A DNA stretch of 64,000 nt from Pigoraptor vietnamica. Taxonomy: Eukaryota > Opisthokonta > Filasterea. This document shows, piece after piece, positions 21,769-33,210 of this stretch. Location of the stretch: positions 1-64,000 of the forward strand of contig CALSCQ010003359.1 in NCBI GenBank assembly GCA_943704525.1, read 5' to 3'. A program made the position numbers and the translations under genes. Under the pieces are notes generated by a model. It did not search any database and was not told the DNA's origin. It saw only the letters and a list, made by a program, of their open reading frames with translations. Position 1 is the stretch's first letter, and every line of letters begins with the position of its first letter.

Positions 21769-22560
21769 CTAAGCCTTGGAGTACAATACGATTGCCGTTG
21801 CGCCCGTCATGTACTCGTTCATGAACTGCGAGGGCTTGAGAGTCCCTGTCGGAACTGAACTTCTCCCTGGTTGGTTACTACAGAAAGACCGAACCAAAAC
21901 TCGCAAAAGCAAAAGCTGTATGCATGTACATTGCCAACCTCCTATAATACGCTGTGTGTGTGATAGTGCTCTAAGTAAACATTTCCATTATGAAAACACT
22001 ACCGTCTTCCCTCGTGTGTGTAATTCATTGTGTTCGCTTCATTGATGGTTGAAGTCTGAAATGTAAAATCATATGGTCAATCTATTGCTGATTTATCTAA
22101 TTACTTCACTATCCAAATCAATTTACACATCCTCCTATTCATCTCCTTCCTGCATAGGGAGATCTTGTCCGTTACATATAGCGCAACACGCATTCCTAGA
22201 CAGAAGGAATTCACAATATGTCTCATTAATTATCGACCGCCTACAGTTTGCAATCGTTTCTTCGTTTATATTAATGCCGTACTGTTTGCGAACATTTTCT
22301 CTTCATGCTGTCCAACTAGTCCCATTTCAACACACCTTGGCACCAGCCCTTGGACAGTGTTTGTGCCTGAACTTACCAATCTTAGTTGATAAACGCATTC
22401 AGTAAATGCTTGCAAGAATTCCCTTTTGTGTCACATACGTTCATAGCTTTCAATTGCTATGGCACCATCCTCCTAGGAATACCACCGCGAGTTACCGCAA
22501 ACCGTCCACAGCTCATCCAATAGGTGCCCGTTTCTTGATTGACGACTACAGGCCGCATAC
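21769..22560 (-). pseudogene. decayed coding relic of unknown family
   Basis: Several short minus-strand stretches read like real protein (for example one containing CEFLLSRNACCAICNG, a Cys-pair cluster, and one containing SQFMNEYMTGATAIVLY). They lie in different frames and are interrupted, so the sequence looks broken in several places. AT-rich composition and neighbouring repeats suggest a mobile-element remnant, but I cannot assign a family and cannot exclude an unusual AT-rich host gene. Confidence 0.3.
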
Positions 22561-22615
22561 GTAATCCTGTGCGTTGCAGGTGCCGTGTCTTTTATGTTTG
22601 CGTGTCGTGTGTAAA

Positions 22616-22800
22616 GTGTGTGGATTTGTGTGGATGTGGGTATGTGTGTGTGTGTGCGTGTTTGCGTTGTGTGTGTGTGTGTGTGTGTGTGTGCGAAGTG
22701 TGCGTGCGTGTGTGTTTGTGCGTGTGTGTGTGCATGCGTGCGTGCGTGTGTGTGTGTGTGTGAGCGTGTGTGTGTGCGTGTGTGTGTGTGTATGTGTGTT
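22616..22800 (+). repeat. interrupted (GT)n microsatellite
   Basis: About 185 bp of GT dinucleotides broken by GC, AT and TT steps. Open frames here (Val/Cys-rich forward, His/Thr-rich reverse) are repeat artefacts. Confidence 0.95.
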
Positions 22801-23065
22801 ATTCCGATCTTTGGCCCCCGTGGTTATATCTGCCTGTACAACATGGTAGGCGTGTATGTGCATGTGCGCCTAGGTGCATGTGTGAGTTGTTTAAAACACA
22901 CTTGCGCGTCGTGTGTGTATTATATTTGAGTGTGAGTGTGCACTTGCGCGTGATATTGCATCAGCATGAAGGAAGTGTGTTCGCCAAAGCACACAGAAGA
23001 GAAGGAAGGCGTATTTCGTTCGCGTGTGTGAAGCATGTGTGCGTGGTCTTATGTGTGAATGAGTT

Positions 23066-23068
<3 letters not shown>

Positions 23069-23119
<51 letters not shown>
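23069..23119 (+). repeat. pure (GT)n microsatellite
   Basis: About 25 uninterrupted GT units abutting the left terminal inverted repeat of the MITE. The element seems to have inserted into this array, since GTGTGTGTG resumes after its right end at 23745. Confidence 0.95.
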
Positions 23120-23120
<1 letters not shown>

Positions 23121-23744
23121 AAGGGCGCTAATAGGGGGCATGCAGCTCGGTAACATGTTTACTATGAAATGTATTGAAAATCTGCTTTTTGTCCGCGTAC
23201 GAAAGTTTCAAATGACGTCATAATTTTCCATAACAATTTTCAGTACTAAATAAAAACGCGTATATCGTCAGTGGGCACAACCGTGCGCGCTCACCCTTGG
23301 AGAGAATTAAAGAGCTTGCAAAGACGTAGCCAATGGTGCAAAGTTCAGGAATGTCGAATGTTTTTCAAAATGGCAATGCGTGCGATATACGTAAGAAGAA
23401 ATGTAGTTTATGGTGAGGGTTAATCAGTAAACATCAACTGCAACGAGACTGTAGTTTCCGTCGTTGGGGGACGTCATGTACGCCCGCTGTTTGCGCCGCG
23501 CGAAAGAGCGGTAAAAGGCGCTTCATCTTCGTCTCTTGCTCAAAAATGTCGAGCTATTTCTAAGAGTGGAAAACGGGGGTCAAAGATGACCAACTGTTTG
23601 CTATTTAGGGTGGGGGTTAGATGTTCATCAAAGGAAAATAGGGATAACTTTGCGGGTGATAATTTGAGAATTGCGAAAAAAAAAACTTTCGTACGAAAAT
23701 TTTCAAATCAGTTGGAAGCTTCATGCCCCCTATTAGCGCCCTTG
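23120..23744. mobile_element. hAT-like MITE (625 bp, 23-bp perfect TIRs)
   Basis: Terminal inverted repeats at 23120-23142 and 23722-23744 are perfect over 23 bases and begin CAAGGGCGCTAATAGGGGGC. The CARGGG start and AGGGGG core resemble hAT-superfamily termini. GT repeats flank both sides, so an 8-bp duplication GTGTGTGT is compatible but not provable. Subterminal segments also pair in inverted order (CGTACGAAAGTTT near 23196 and its complement near 23681). No transposase frame is inside, so it would be a non-autonomous element moved in trans. An internal CRE (TGACGTCA) lies at 23213-23220. The perfect ends suggest a fairly recent insertion. Confidence 0.7.
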
Positions 23745-23993
23745 GTGTGTGTGCTTGTGGCAATACTAAAAATAAATACGGCGGGAAAGTCGTCATTTGA
23801 TGTTGTGACGCATAATTTTTGGCGGGAGTCGGCGGTGTAACATTCACGTTCAGTTGTGACTTGCTTGCTTGCACACAAGTGGATGCCGGATGTCAAATCA
23901 CTCTTCGGCGGTACCGTTTCAGGCCAATTCGGGCCATGTCTTCGGGGATCGTCTAATTCAGCATTGCTTCTAACTTGTGGCAACGCAATAAGA

Positions 23994-26900
23994 ATGGACG
24001 CCCTTAACAAGGCTGCTTGCCTCGGCAGCGTTGTTCCGACATCGTCTGGTACGTGCTCGAGTCTTGCGTGATGAAACATAGGTACGTACTGACGAATTAT
24101 ATATTGCAGTTGTGTTCGGACTTCCCTTGGGCGGTGTGGATGGCGGCCTCGGCTTGCGCGGCGGTGGCTTGGTTTTCGAGCGGGGTCCTCTGGTGGATCC
24201 TACGTCAATTCCACCCGATGCAATTCGCGCTGCTCAGGAGCTGTTCAAGCGAAACACTTTGGGAATCGGGTCTTTGTGAGTGTATTGCGATGATCGGGAG
24301 CTGTCTAAGCGAAGCGCCCTGAGACTGGTCGCAGTCTTTTCTGACACACGATTTGGACCACAGGGAACTGAATGCGGCTGGGCGCGGCCGAGGAAACGAC
24401 GGGGCGACAAAGCACCCCGTAGCAGGTCTATTCATGTGGACCGACACTTCCGGTGAGTGACGTGCGCTTCTGTACGTCAAGCAAGGGGCTGCCCTAATTC
24501 TAGTCCGTGTCGCAGTGCCCCCCGTCACGGTCCCCAAGGTGAAGCGTAGGCGGTCGGTGGCCGTGCGAGCGGAACTCACTGCTGCGACAGAGGCGTCCCA
24601 GCCAGTGCCTGGTGAGTGCAATGGGAGTGCGTTTTTGCATTGTGGGGTGTCGTCAGCGGAGCCCTGCGTTGACTGGTGGAAAATGCAGACGCCAAGGCGC
24701 TCCACAAGAAGCGCCGCTCGTCGGAAAAGAAAGCGTCCGTTCACGAAGCGACCGGTGAGTTTCCCCGCCATTGTGCGAGGTCCCTGCGGCTGACGCTGTC
24801 TTCTTGCAGACCCCTCCGAGGCGCTCGTGGGCCTGCTCGATGCGCTCTTCGAGGCCCATGACGCAGCGGCCGTTGGCGGGGGCGGGGGCGAAGGAACGTT
24901 CTCAGAGTTCCTCGGGAGCAACTTGGTGCGCCTGGATGCGGAAGTCGCGCGCCTGCGGCAGCTGCGCGTGCTGCCGTCGGTGCCTGCAGCGCACCTGACG
25001 CGCCTCATGGGCGTGCTCGACGAGGAAATTGCGGCTGTCTCAACGGAGAACGCGGTGTGTTTTCTGTTGGCGATGTCTGCTGCCGTCGTTGGCTTATTCG
25101 GATCTCAATTAATTGCGTCTGGGTTGCCTTGCCTACATGGTTGTATGCCTTCAGGCTGCCGAGGACGGCGCAGAGACCCTGGACGTGGCGCTGCAGTGCG
25201 GCAAGATCGCCCTTGACATCATGACGGCGCCGGGCGTTGCGAAGGAGACGTTGCAAGAGGACGTTGTTGAGCACATTGTGACGCTCGCGCGCCATGCGAT
25301 GTCCTCTGTTGTCTTCCCCGCCTTTGACCCGCTGAAGCGTGCAGAGGGTGGGTAAATACGTGAGGCCTGCGATGCCGTGTGCCTCGGCTAATTGCCCTCT
25401 ACGCCTGCAGCCGAGAACCTGGCGGGAGGGACGGTTGGAAAGGCCCCCCGCCGCCGCTCATCGATGGGCGTCGTCAAGACGCATGTGCAGGGCTTGTTTC
25501 ACCGCGTGTGCAGCGTGGTCGGCGCACTTGCCGTTCTCGTGTCGATCGAGCGTCTCACGGACGAGCTCATCCTCCAGGTAAAGCCCATCGCTCTCTTCAG
25601 CACGTTGTGCCCGTTACTCACGCGTCATTGTCCGCAGATAACTTCGTTGGCCATCTCTGCGTTTGTGGTCGACAACGTGTCAGCGCTGCAGTTGCGGTGC
25701 CTGCAAGTACTTCGCTCGGTGGGTAATGTGCACGGGCGACTGCGGCGTACGTGGCGTCAGACTGACCGAAAGTGCTGAAGGCCTTCGCGCGGTACGGGAG
25801 CCACCGTGGGCTCATTCTCGAGGAGATCTATTCGTCGCTGACGAAGGTCCCCACTTCGAGGCGCAATCTCCGGACCTTTAGGTGGGTTGATATCGCTTTG
25901 TGCTCTGCAAGCACCTCTCCGCGTACTCACTTCCTGCGTAACCGCGCAGAATTTCCGAGGACACGGCCATTCAGATGCTCACAGCGCTGGTGCTCCAACT
26001 GGTGCAATCTCAGTGCGAGGCTGCCGGGCCAGACGCCGCCACCGCCAGTGCGAGCGATCAAGCCGCTGCCGTTGCGAGCGCATTTGCGCGCGCCCACACA
26101 GTGTCGACGGACTTCGTCGTGCAGTTCATCAAGAGGTAGGTTGTAGTGCGGGAAGCGTGCGCACGAATATGCTGTGACTTCATGTGTTTGTGCGCAACTT
26201 GCGCAGGTGCGGCACCAAGAGTGACGACCACGACCTCCGGAGCCTCTTCGAAAACTTTGTGCAAGATCTCTTTGCGATCTCGGGACAGCCGGAATGGCCT
26301 GCGGCCGAAATTCTTCTCACCATTCTCGTGCAGAAGCTGGTGCGTGGATGCCGTGTGGGACTTGCTTGGCCACGCACTGACGGACGCCTGTCGCAGATGC
26401 ACCTCATCAAGACGAAGCTGCAGGAGAAGCAATCGGACAACGTCCTGCTCTTCGCCGTCGACAACATGGGCGCCATAGCCGCGCACCTTCGCCGGCAGTG
26501 GCGCGCCCTGGACGGTGCACGCGTCTCGCTTTCGACGGATGACGCCCGGTTGGCTCTCCTGGGCTATCTGGCCGAGCGAGGGAAAGAGGATCCGCTGTAT
26601 GAGGTGCTGTGAAATGGGCCGTATATGGACGGCCGCTCTGTTGTATTCAAACACATCTGTATGCGCCGTGCAGCACGCCCGTGTCTTCCTCGTTAGCCGG
26701 TGGATATACGAGAAGGAGGCCGAGGCGCCGTCGGAGGAAGTGGACCCTGAAACGAGGAGCGCTTCTCTCGTCGCTCTCCTGGCGCCTGCCGCGTGAGTTT
26801 TTCTGTTCCTTTCTTTTTCTTTTTTTATGTTAGAATCCATGCTAGTGCACAACCATTGTGACGCCATTCTCGTTCCAGTGATGCAAGCGCGGAGCGGCCG

Positions 26901-29900
26901 CTCGCATTGGCGGCCATGGCGGCTCTGCAAGTCGACGGCGGCCTCAGTGGTCGCTGGGAACAAGTCCTTCGGCACATTCTTGCGTTACTGCGTGAAAACA
27001 GCAGCCCGCAGGTTCGCAGCCGTGCCATGAAGGCCCTCGGACTTGTTGCGTCCGCCGACCCGGACGTCCTGAACCAGGTGCGTCAGCCATCCATGTTAGT
27101 TTTCATCGCTGTTGCGTGGGGTTCGCCCATTGAATTGATTGCCTGTGCGCAGGAAATCGTCCGCGCGAACGTGGGCAACGGATTTGTGGACCAGTCGATC
27201 TCGGTGCGCGACGCCGCCATTGAGCTGATTGGGCAGTACATTGCGATCAAGCCCGAGTTCCTCGAGAGCTACTACCCCATGCTTATCGAGCGCCTGCGGG
27301 TGGGTGGCGACGTGTGCACTGTACGCCGCGCTGCCGGTGCTGACCGCAGACTCTCTTTCAGGACATTGGCGTCAGTGTGCGGCGGCGTGTCGTCACGATT
27401 CTTCGTGACATTTGCGTGCGGCAGCCCGACAACCCCCACTTTACCGAAATCTGCGTGAAGCTTCTTGGTCGCGTCAACGACGCCGAGGGCATCAAGGTGC
27501 GTCGCAGCGCCGCAGTGCATCGGCCATCTGATCTGGAACGCTCTGACGATTGACTTTTCCCGCGCAGGAGCTGGTGTCCAAGACGCTGCAGGTTGTGTGG
27601 TTCGGCGAGTCTCTGGCGGCCTTCAAGGCGACTCCGTGTCTCACGCGCGCTCTTCAGTTTGCGCGTGTCATCGGTAGTGTGCCCCCGTCCTCGCTGGAGA
27701 GCGCCGAGGCCCTGATGCGAGGGGTGCGTGGCTTGCGTTTTTTTGGTTTCGCAATGGTGTGCAACTTAAGAGGAAGAATTGTCTGACTTCATTCCACGTT
27801 TGCGCAGTTTCTTTTCGACGACGAGAACGTCAACCGTGACGCGGCCCAGATACTCACCGCCCTCTGCGACACGCTGATCGACCATATGCTGACTCTGGAA
27901 GCGGCTGCCGCCTCGGCGCCTCCGGCCGCGCAACAGGAAAAGCGTCGCGAGGTGGTGGAATGCATGGCGGCAGCGCATGCTCTTTGCCGCTGCCACCCTC
28001 CGCTCGGGGTGCGCCACGTTGGTACGCTCCTGCCGTACCTATTCACTCAGCGGACGGTGGGTTTGCACGATTGTAATGTCCTCTTGTTTCTGCCTCGCTG
28101 ATTGATCGCGTGTGTACTTGCAGGAGGACGTGCCACTCGTGAGCTACGCGGCGCAGATGCTGGAGCTCATCCTGCCCATCGCGCCGCGACAGAGTGAGGC
28201 ATTTCTCACGTCGCTTGAGGACGCGCTGTGGAAGAACATTGTCAAGCACACGCCGCCGGTACGCAGTTGCCGCATACAGTTCGCGCTGCCTGACTCTCTC
28301 TCTCATGCCCGTTGTTGCGTGCTGTGCAGGTCGTGCAGAGCTGCGTCAAGTGCCTGTGCGTTGTGTCGGGGTCCGTCACAAAGAACCACCGGTTTCTCCA
28401 GGGCTGCCTCGTGCGATTCACCGGTATGTTGGCCTGCGCTAGGATTTGGGTTAGACGTGACAATGCGGCTCACCAAACGCAATCATCCGCAGAGTTTCTC
28501 GACGAGCGCGCCGCGCGCATCGCATCGTCTTTGCCAGAGGCCAGCGAGAAGCCGGCCGTTCTCAGGGCACTTTTTGCCGTTGGCCACATGTGCCAAGGAT
28601 TCGATTTCGATGCTCACGAAGGTGCGCTTGTTCGCGAACGCATCGCCGTGCGCTTCTCTGCTAATCGGTTCTCCTGTGCTGCAGGAAGTGAGACGGGCAA
28701 CGGAGTCGCATGGATGCGCCAGAACTTCAGGGTTGGTTAACACATCGCGTTGCATTGTGTCTGCGATAGCTATTCCCTTTGTCCCTTGTCTATCACGGCT
28801 CACTCCACTCGTTCTTGTCGGACGCAGCGAGGATCGGTGCGCAATTCTGTGTTTACCACCCTCAGTCAGTATGCGGCCTCTCCCGACGGCGACACGCGCC
28901 TGAAAGCAATTGCTGCGATTGGTGGGTGCGTGGGAGTTCTGGGACGTAGGCGAGAGCGGAAACTCACTGCGGCGATTTACAGGTTCACTTGCGGTGCGGT
29001 ACCCGAGCATCCTGCTGGAAGAGGAAACGCACGCGCTGTACGGCCGCACCTTTGATCGCGACACAGTCAAGCACCAGTTGCAGCTACTGAAGAACATGCA
29101 AACCTTCCTTGTCGAGGATGAGATGCGCATGCTCCGAAACTCGTCATCCAAAGGTGAGAATTTGCACTGCAGCGCCGTCGCTTGCAGGTGGCTCACACCG
29201 CACGCGTTTTGCAGCGGCTGAGGCGCAAGCCGTGGATATCGGCGGCTACGGACGGCACGTGGACGGCGGTGAAGACTCGGGGTGGGTTGACGCGCTGTTT
29301 GAGTCAGCGAATGATCAGCCATCCTAATCCCTTTCCTTCGGCGTGCGCAGTGTAAGCGCAAACATGGTGCAAATGTTTGCGGACAAAGTGCTCGATCGCC
29401 TCATCCACGAGGACATCGCGATGCGACAGCAGGCGCTGTCTGTCGTCGGCATGATTCTCCGTCAGGGCCTCTGCCACCCCGGGCTGGTACGTTAGCGTAT
29501 TGTGTACCGCTGATAGCGCCGAATGTCCTTCTAATAAGCCCTCTTACCTTGTCATCTGGGGACAGTGTGTCCCGTACATCATCGCGATGGAGGCGGACCC
29601 GGACGAGGGCCTCCGGGAGCGTGCCTACCAGCAGCTCGCCTGGCTCGACGACAAGTTCTCGACGTTCGTGAACCAGCAGGCGCTCGGCGGCCTCAAGCTG
29701 GCTATTGAGCGCGCGAGCACCGGTGCTCCCCCCGTGCTGGCGCGGCTGTATGCCATCATGCGCACGACGCGCGGCCGGCGGCGCGACTTCCTGAAGGGGA
29801 TCGTCCAGCAGTTTGAGACAGCCACGGTGCGTGCACGCCAACAACGAGTTCATCGTTTTGTACCCCATTCTAACCGCCTGTCATTCCTCAGGGGCCCTCG

Positions 29901-30833
29901 ACATTGTTGGCTGGGCTGGCGTCGAATCTTGCGCGCTTTCCGTACTCGCTCCTCGACGAGCCCCTGTTCTTGACGCACACGATCAACCGCGTTATTGCTG
30001 CGAAGTGGCCGTCGTTGCAGCATGCGATGAAGAGTGCCCTTGCGGAATCCGGAGGTGCGTGATTTTCGCCGCGCAATCGTACATGTTCTGGCTGACGCAG
30101 CCGCAATCATATTGCAGACGGCGCCATTACCGCGGCCTTCCACAGCGCGTACGAGAGGTCACAGCCGCTTTATTTGCTCTCCCGAGTGCGAAACTACCTG
30201 CAGCGGCTGTACGGCATCACTCCTGCGTGAGTGTCCGGTGATTGTCTTGAGCGCGACAGTGCGTGGCATCTCAATGTCGGAAAATTGCATCGCAGCCACT
30301 GCCTTTCCTTCCAGACGAGCGAAAAGAACTTTGAGGTGCCGGCGAACCCGCGCCAGTGCCCCGCCTTCGAGCTCGGCGCCATGACGCTTTCGGATCCCAA
30401 GCAAAGCTACAAGCTGGTTGGTTGCTGGACGCCGACCTAATGTTCCTCAATTGTGCGCGATTCTGACGCGTGCGCTTGGTGCACAGCTCAAGCAAGCGCT
30501 CGGGGACGACATGCATATGCCCGTGATGACGATGGGGGACGGCGATGCTGAACGCCGTATGTCGATTGACGGCGCGCCTGTCGTGGAGGGCGGCGAAGCG
30601 GAAAGTCGGCCGCAGAAACGACGCCGCTCTGTAGGGTCTGCCAAGCCTTCGAAGAAGCGAAAGACGAAGCGATCGCGACTCATATCCGCTCACATCACCA
30701 GTGATCGTGATCCAATCGTGCACTCCGTATTGCCCCCATATTGCCCCTTAATTAGTCGCACTCGATGCAGGCAAGCGACGAAGACATGAGTGACGGCGAG
30801 GACGACGAGAACTTTTCACCGTCGCGCCGTTAA
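23994..30833 (+). CDS. SCC2: cohesin loader SCC2/NIPBL
   Basis: Large HEAT-repeat protein that loads cohesin onto DNA and stimulates its ATPase, with Scc4/MAU2, in the nucleus. Roughly 30 short exons; the first reads MDALNKAACLGSVV from 23994 and the last ends at 30833 (TAA). Family matches are continuous: IALDIMTAPGVAKETLQEDV (human ISLDIMTAPGMPKQLYLEDV), GLILEEIYSSLTKVPTSRRN, LFENFVQDLFAISGQPEWPA, VRDAAIELIGQYIAIKPEFL, YYPMLIERLRDIGVSVRRR, RVNDAEGIKELVSKTLQVVW, ALRSLFxVG-type LFAVGHMCQGFDFD. A basic segment near the N-terminus (KVKRRRS, KKRRSSEKK) and a C-terminal KKRKTKRSR are nuclear signals. Near 30415 the frame change is explained by an intron with donor GTTGGT. Its stop lies 31 bp from that of SCPx. 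Confidence 0.93.
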
Positions 30834-30864
30834 GCCCTTTCGGACGAGCGTGACGAGAGGGAGG

Positions 30865-32032
30865 TTATAGACGGGCCGCCACGGCCTTTGATGCGTTGAC
30901 GGCGGGATTGTTGGCCGGCGGCGGCTTGATGGCGCTGTGTGGCGTGATATGGGAAACGATCAACACGCAATTTTCCGAGAACGTTGAGAGCGCGCAACAG
31001 TAATTGACACCCACTCTGGAAAGGCATGTCGGTAGATCGCCACGACCACTGCGCCGCCCAGCCCGATGTTGTGCTGCAGGGCGACGCGCGCACCGGGCAC
31101 CTGCCGGGTACCGCACATCCGTCGCAGCTGCCAGCAGAGCTCGGCGCACTGCGCGAGTCCTGTCGCACCCAGCGGATGCCCCTGCGTTCACACATCGGTT
31201 ACGTTAATGCAAGGTACCGCAAGACACGGCGAACGACAACCGCTTACCTTGGAGATGAGCCCTCCCGAGGGATTGACGACATACTTGCCACCGTACGTGT
31301 TATCGCCGCGATCAATCATGTCGCCCGCGCGGCCGGGGGCGCAGAGACCAAGGGCCTCGTACGTGATGAGCTCGTTGCACGAGAAGCAGTCGTGGAGCTC
31401 CACCACCTGTACGTCCTCGCGGCGCAGGCGGGCGGCCGAAAATGCCCTGTCCGCCGCCAGCCTGGTCATGTCATAGCCCACCTGTGAAAGTCCAAAGTTT
31501 GCACTGAGTCGCAATGGCAACCCTTTCACCCACACGCACGGTACACGAAGCACGAGCTGCGCGACACAGCCGCGCACTGTCGTCCCAACACACCATCTTA
31601 ATGCAGCTATTCTCGCTGAAGGCGGCGGGCGTATCAGTAGTCATTTCCATGGCGACGATCTCGACGGCGCGGTCCTCGAGCTTGTGCCTCCGCACAAAGG
31701 CCTCGCTGCACACGATGGCCGCAGCGGCGCCGTCGGATGTCGGGCAGCACTGCAGCATAGTCAGCGGGCTGTACACCTCGCGCGACCGCTCGATCTCCTC
31801 CAGTGTGTGCTCCGTCCGGAACTGCGAATACCTGCGATCCACAAGTCAACACACGGGAGAGCCCATCCGAAGAGCGGGCCTTGACACTCACGGGTTGTTC
31901 ACGGAGTGCTTGTGGTTCTTCCACGCAATCTTCGCAAAGTGACGCGGTGTCGTCCCTGCAGCATACCCCCGTTAGCCGTTCTTTTCCCTCCACTAACACG
32001 CACACGCACACGCACACGCACACGCACACACA

Positions 32033-32080
<48 letters not shown>

Positions 32081-32961
32081 ACCCACCGTATTTTTCCATG
32101 TGCTCGCGGCCTGCATTGCCAAACATCTGGGGGGCAATGGGCGCCGGTGCGACGCCACGTGTCTCGGACATGACAGCCACGTGCTTCTCCATCGGATTGC
32201 AGCGGTCATTGTACTGCAAAGCAGTGGACGGGTCAGTAAATCGGCCAAGAACACAACGCAAACATACAGTGACGCACCTTCGCACCGAGCGACCCGCGCT
32301 CCATCTTCTCAAAACCAAGGGCCATGGCGCAGTCACAGAGGCCGCCGGCCACCAGGCCCCGGGCGAGGAAAAGCGCCGTTGAGCCCGTCGAACAGTTGTT
32401 GTTGACCTGCAGCAGCCGCGTAACTAGCGGGTTCATCTCAAGGCGACAGTAACAACGCAACCCACATTGTATATGGGAATGCCCGTCATGCCGAGCTCGT
32501 ACAGGGCGCGCTGGCCGCACGTGGAGTCGCCTGCGCAGCAGCAGCACATTCAGCAGGGAGCACCGTGCGCGTTACCCCGGACACCGTCGCCTGTCTCAGC
32601 CACAACACCAGCCATGCGAGCAGATGCCTCCGTCAGCTCACCGTACACATATCCAACGGCCGCGTGCTGCACCTCGCTGTAAGCGATGCCGGCATCAGCG
32701 AGGGCCTTGAGACCTGCAGAGAGACAATTTAGAACGACACCAGACGATGCCACGAAAAACGCGATCACACGCACCGGCCTCGCGGGCCAGATCGGGATAG
32801 TCATATTCGTCGCTCCGCCCAGGCTTCTCAAACTACGTCGAACAGCAGCCGATCAGCATGGCGCAACAGCCCCGTGCGCACAGGGATGCCACAGATTCGC
32901 ACAGAGTGCAACGACGCACCTTGGTCATGCCAACACCGACGACGAACACGCGGCGCGCCAT
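30865..32961 (-). CDS. peroxisomal SCPx-type 3-ketoacyl-CoA thiolase without SCP2 domain
   Basis: Thiolase that cleaves branched-chain and bile-acid-type 3-ketoacyl-CoAs in peroxisomes. Eleven exons from 32961 to 30865, 421 aa. Signatures: [26 protein letters not shown], nucleophilic Cys in [68 protein letters not shown] and [12 protein letters not shown]. Animal SCPx is 547 aa because an SCP2 domain follows; here the protein stops soon after the thiolase with the tail ending VAARL, and ARL is a valid PTS1. Choosing the donor GTGGGT at the end of exon 10 gives this tail. The gene starts 249 bp from HSDL2, which carries the SCP2 domain. Confidence 0.94.
31997..32079 (-). repeat. (CA)n microsatellite in SCPx intron
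   Basis: About 83 bp of CA with CG interruptions at its left end. It lies in the intron between exons 6 and 7 and reads (GT)n on the sense strand of the gene. Confidence 0.95.
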
Positions 32962-33210
32962 CTTCAAACAGCAGACAACCGACACTTGCGCAGCGAACAC
33001 AACAGACAAAGGCACAAAAGGAGTCGCCTTCTCAGGTCGTTCCGTCGGATGCTTTGCACGGCGAGTGAATTTGCGGCAGGCGGACAACTCAAATCTCCGC
33101 TCCGCCAAAATCACGTGCCTAGCCAGCAGATGGGCAGCCGAGGGGGAATTCAAAACACACCCGTCTTCAGAGGGAAGATCACACACTGTGCCTCCAACAC
33201 ACTCGCAGCA
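32962..33210. promoter_or_regulatory. divergent promoter SCPx / HSDL2
   Basis: 249 bp between the start codons of two peroxisomal genes. It holds one CACGTG at 33112-33117. No TATA box is seen. Co-regulation of the pair is a natural inference. Confidence 0.6.

Larger units (their letters stand above)
21460..23993. other. gene-poor AT-richer island between RFX and SCC2
   Basis: No host gene recognised across 2.5 kb. The base composition shifts sharply to AT at about 21640-24000, unlike the GC-rich genes on both sides. From left to right it holds the RFX upstream flank with a palindromic CRE (21713-21720), decayed coding-like sequence (21769-22560, mostly minus strand), a long GT microsatellite (22616-22800), a second one (23069-23119) and a 625-bp terminal-inverted-repeat element (23120-23744). 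The right edge is the SCC2 promoter. Confidence 0.7.

Noticed and set aside
22539-22929. Val/Cys-rich and His/Thr-rich frames
   Set aside because: Direct translation of the GT/CA microsatellite.
30400-30490. Apparent frameshift near the 3' end of SCC2
   Set aside because: Explained by an intron from donor GTTGGT after YKL to acceptor CACAG before LKQALGDD, phase 0.
31803-32405. Long plus-strand frame with a His/Thr tract
   Set aside because: Translation of the CA repeat in the SCPx intron and antisense of its exons.
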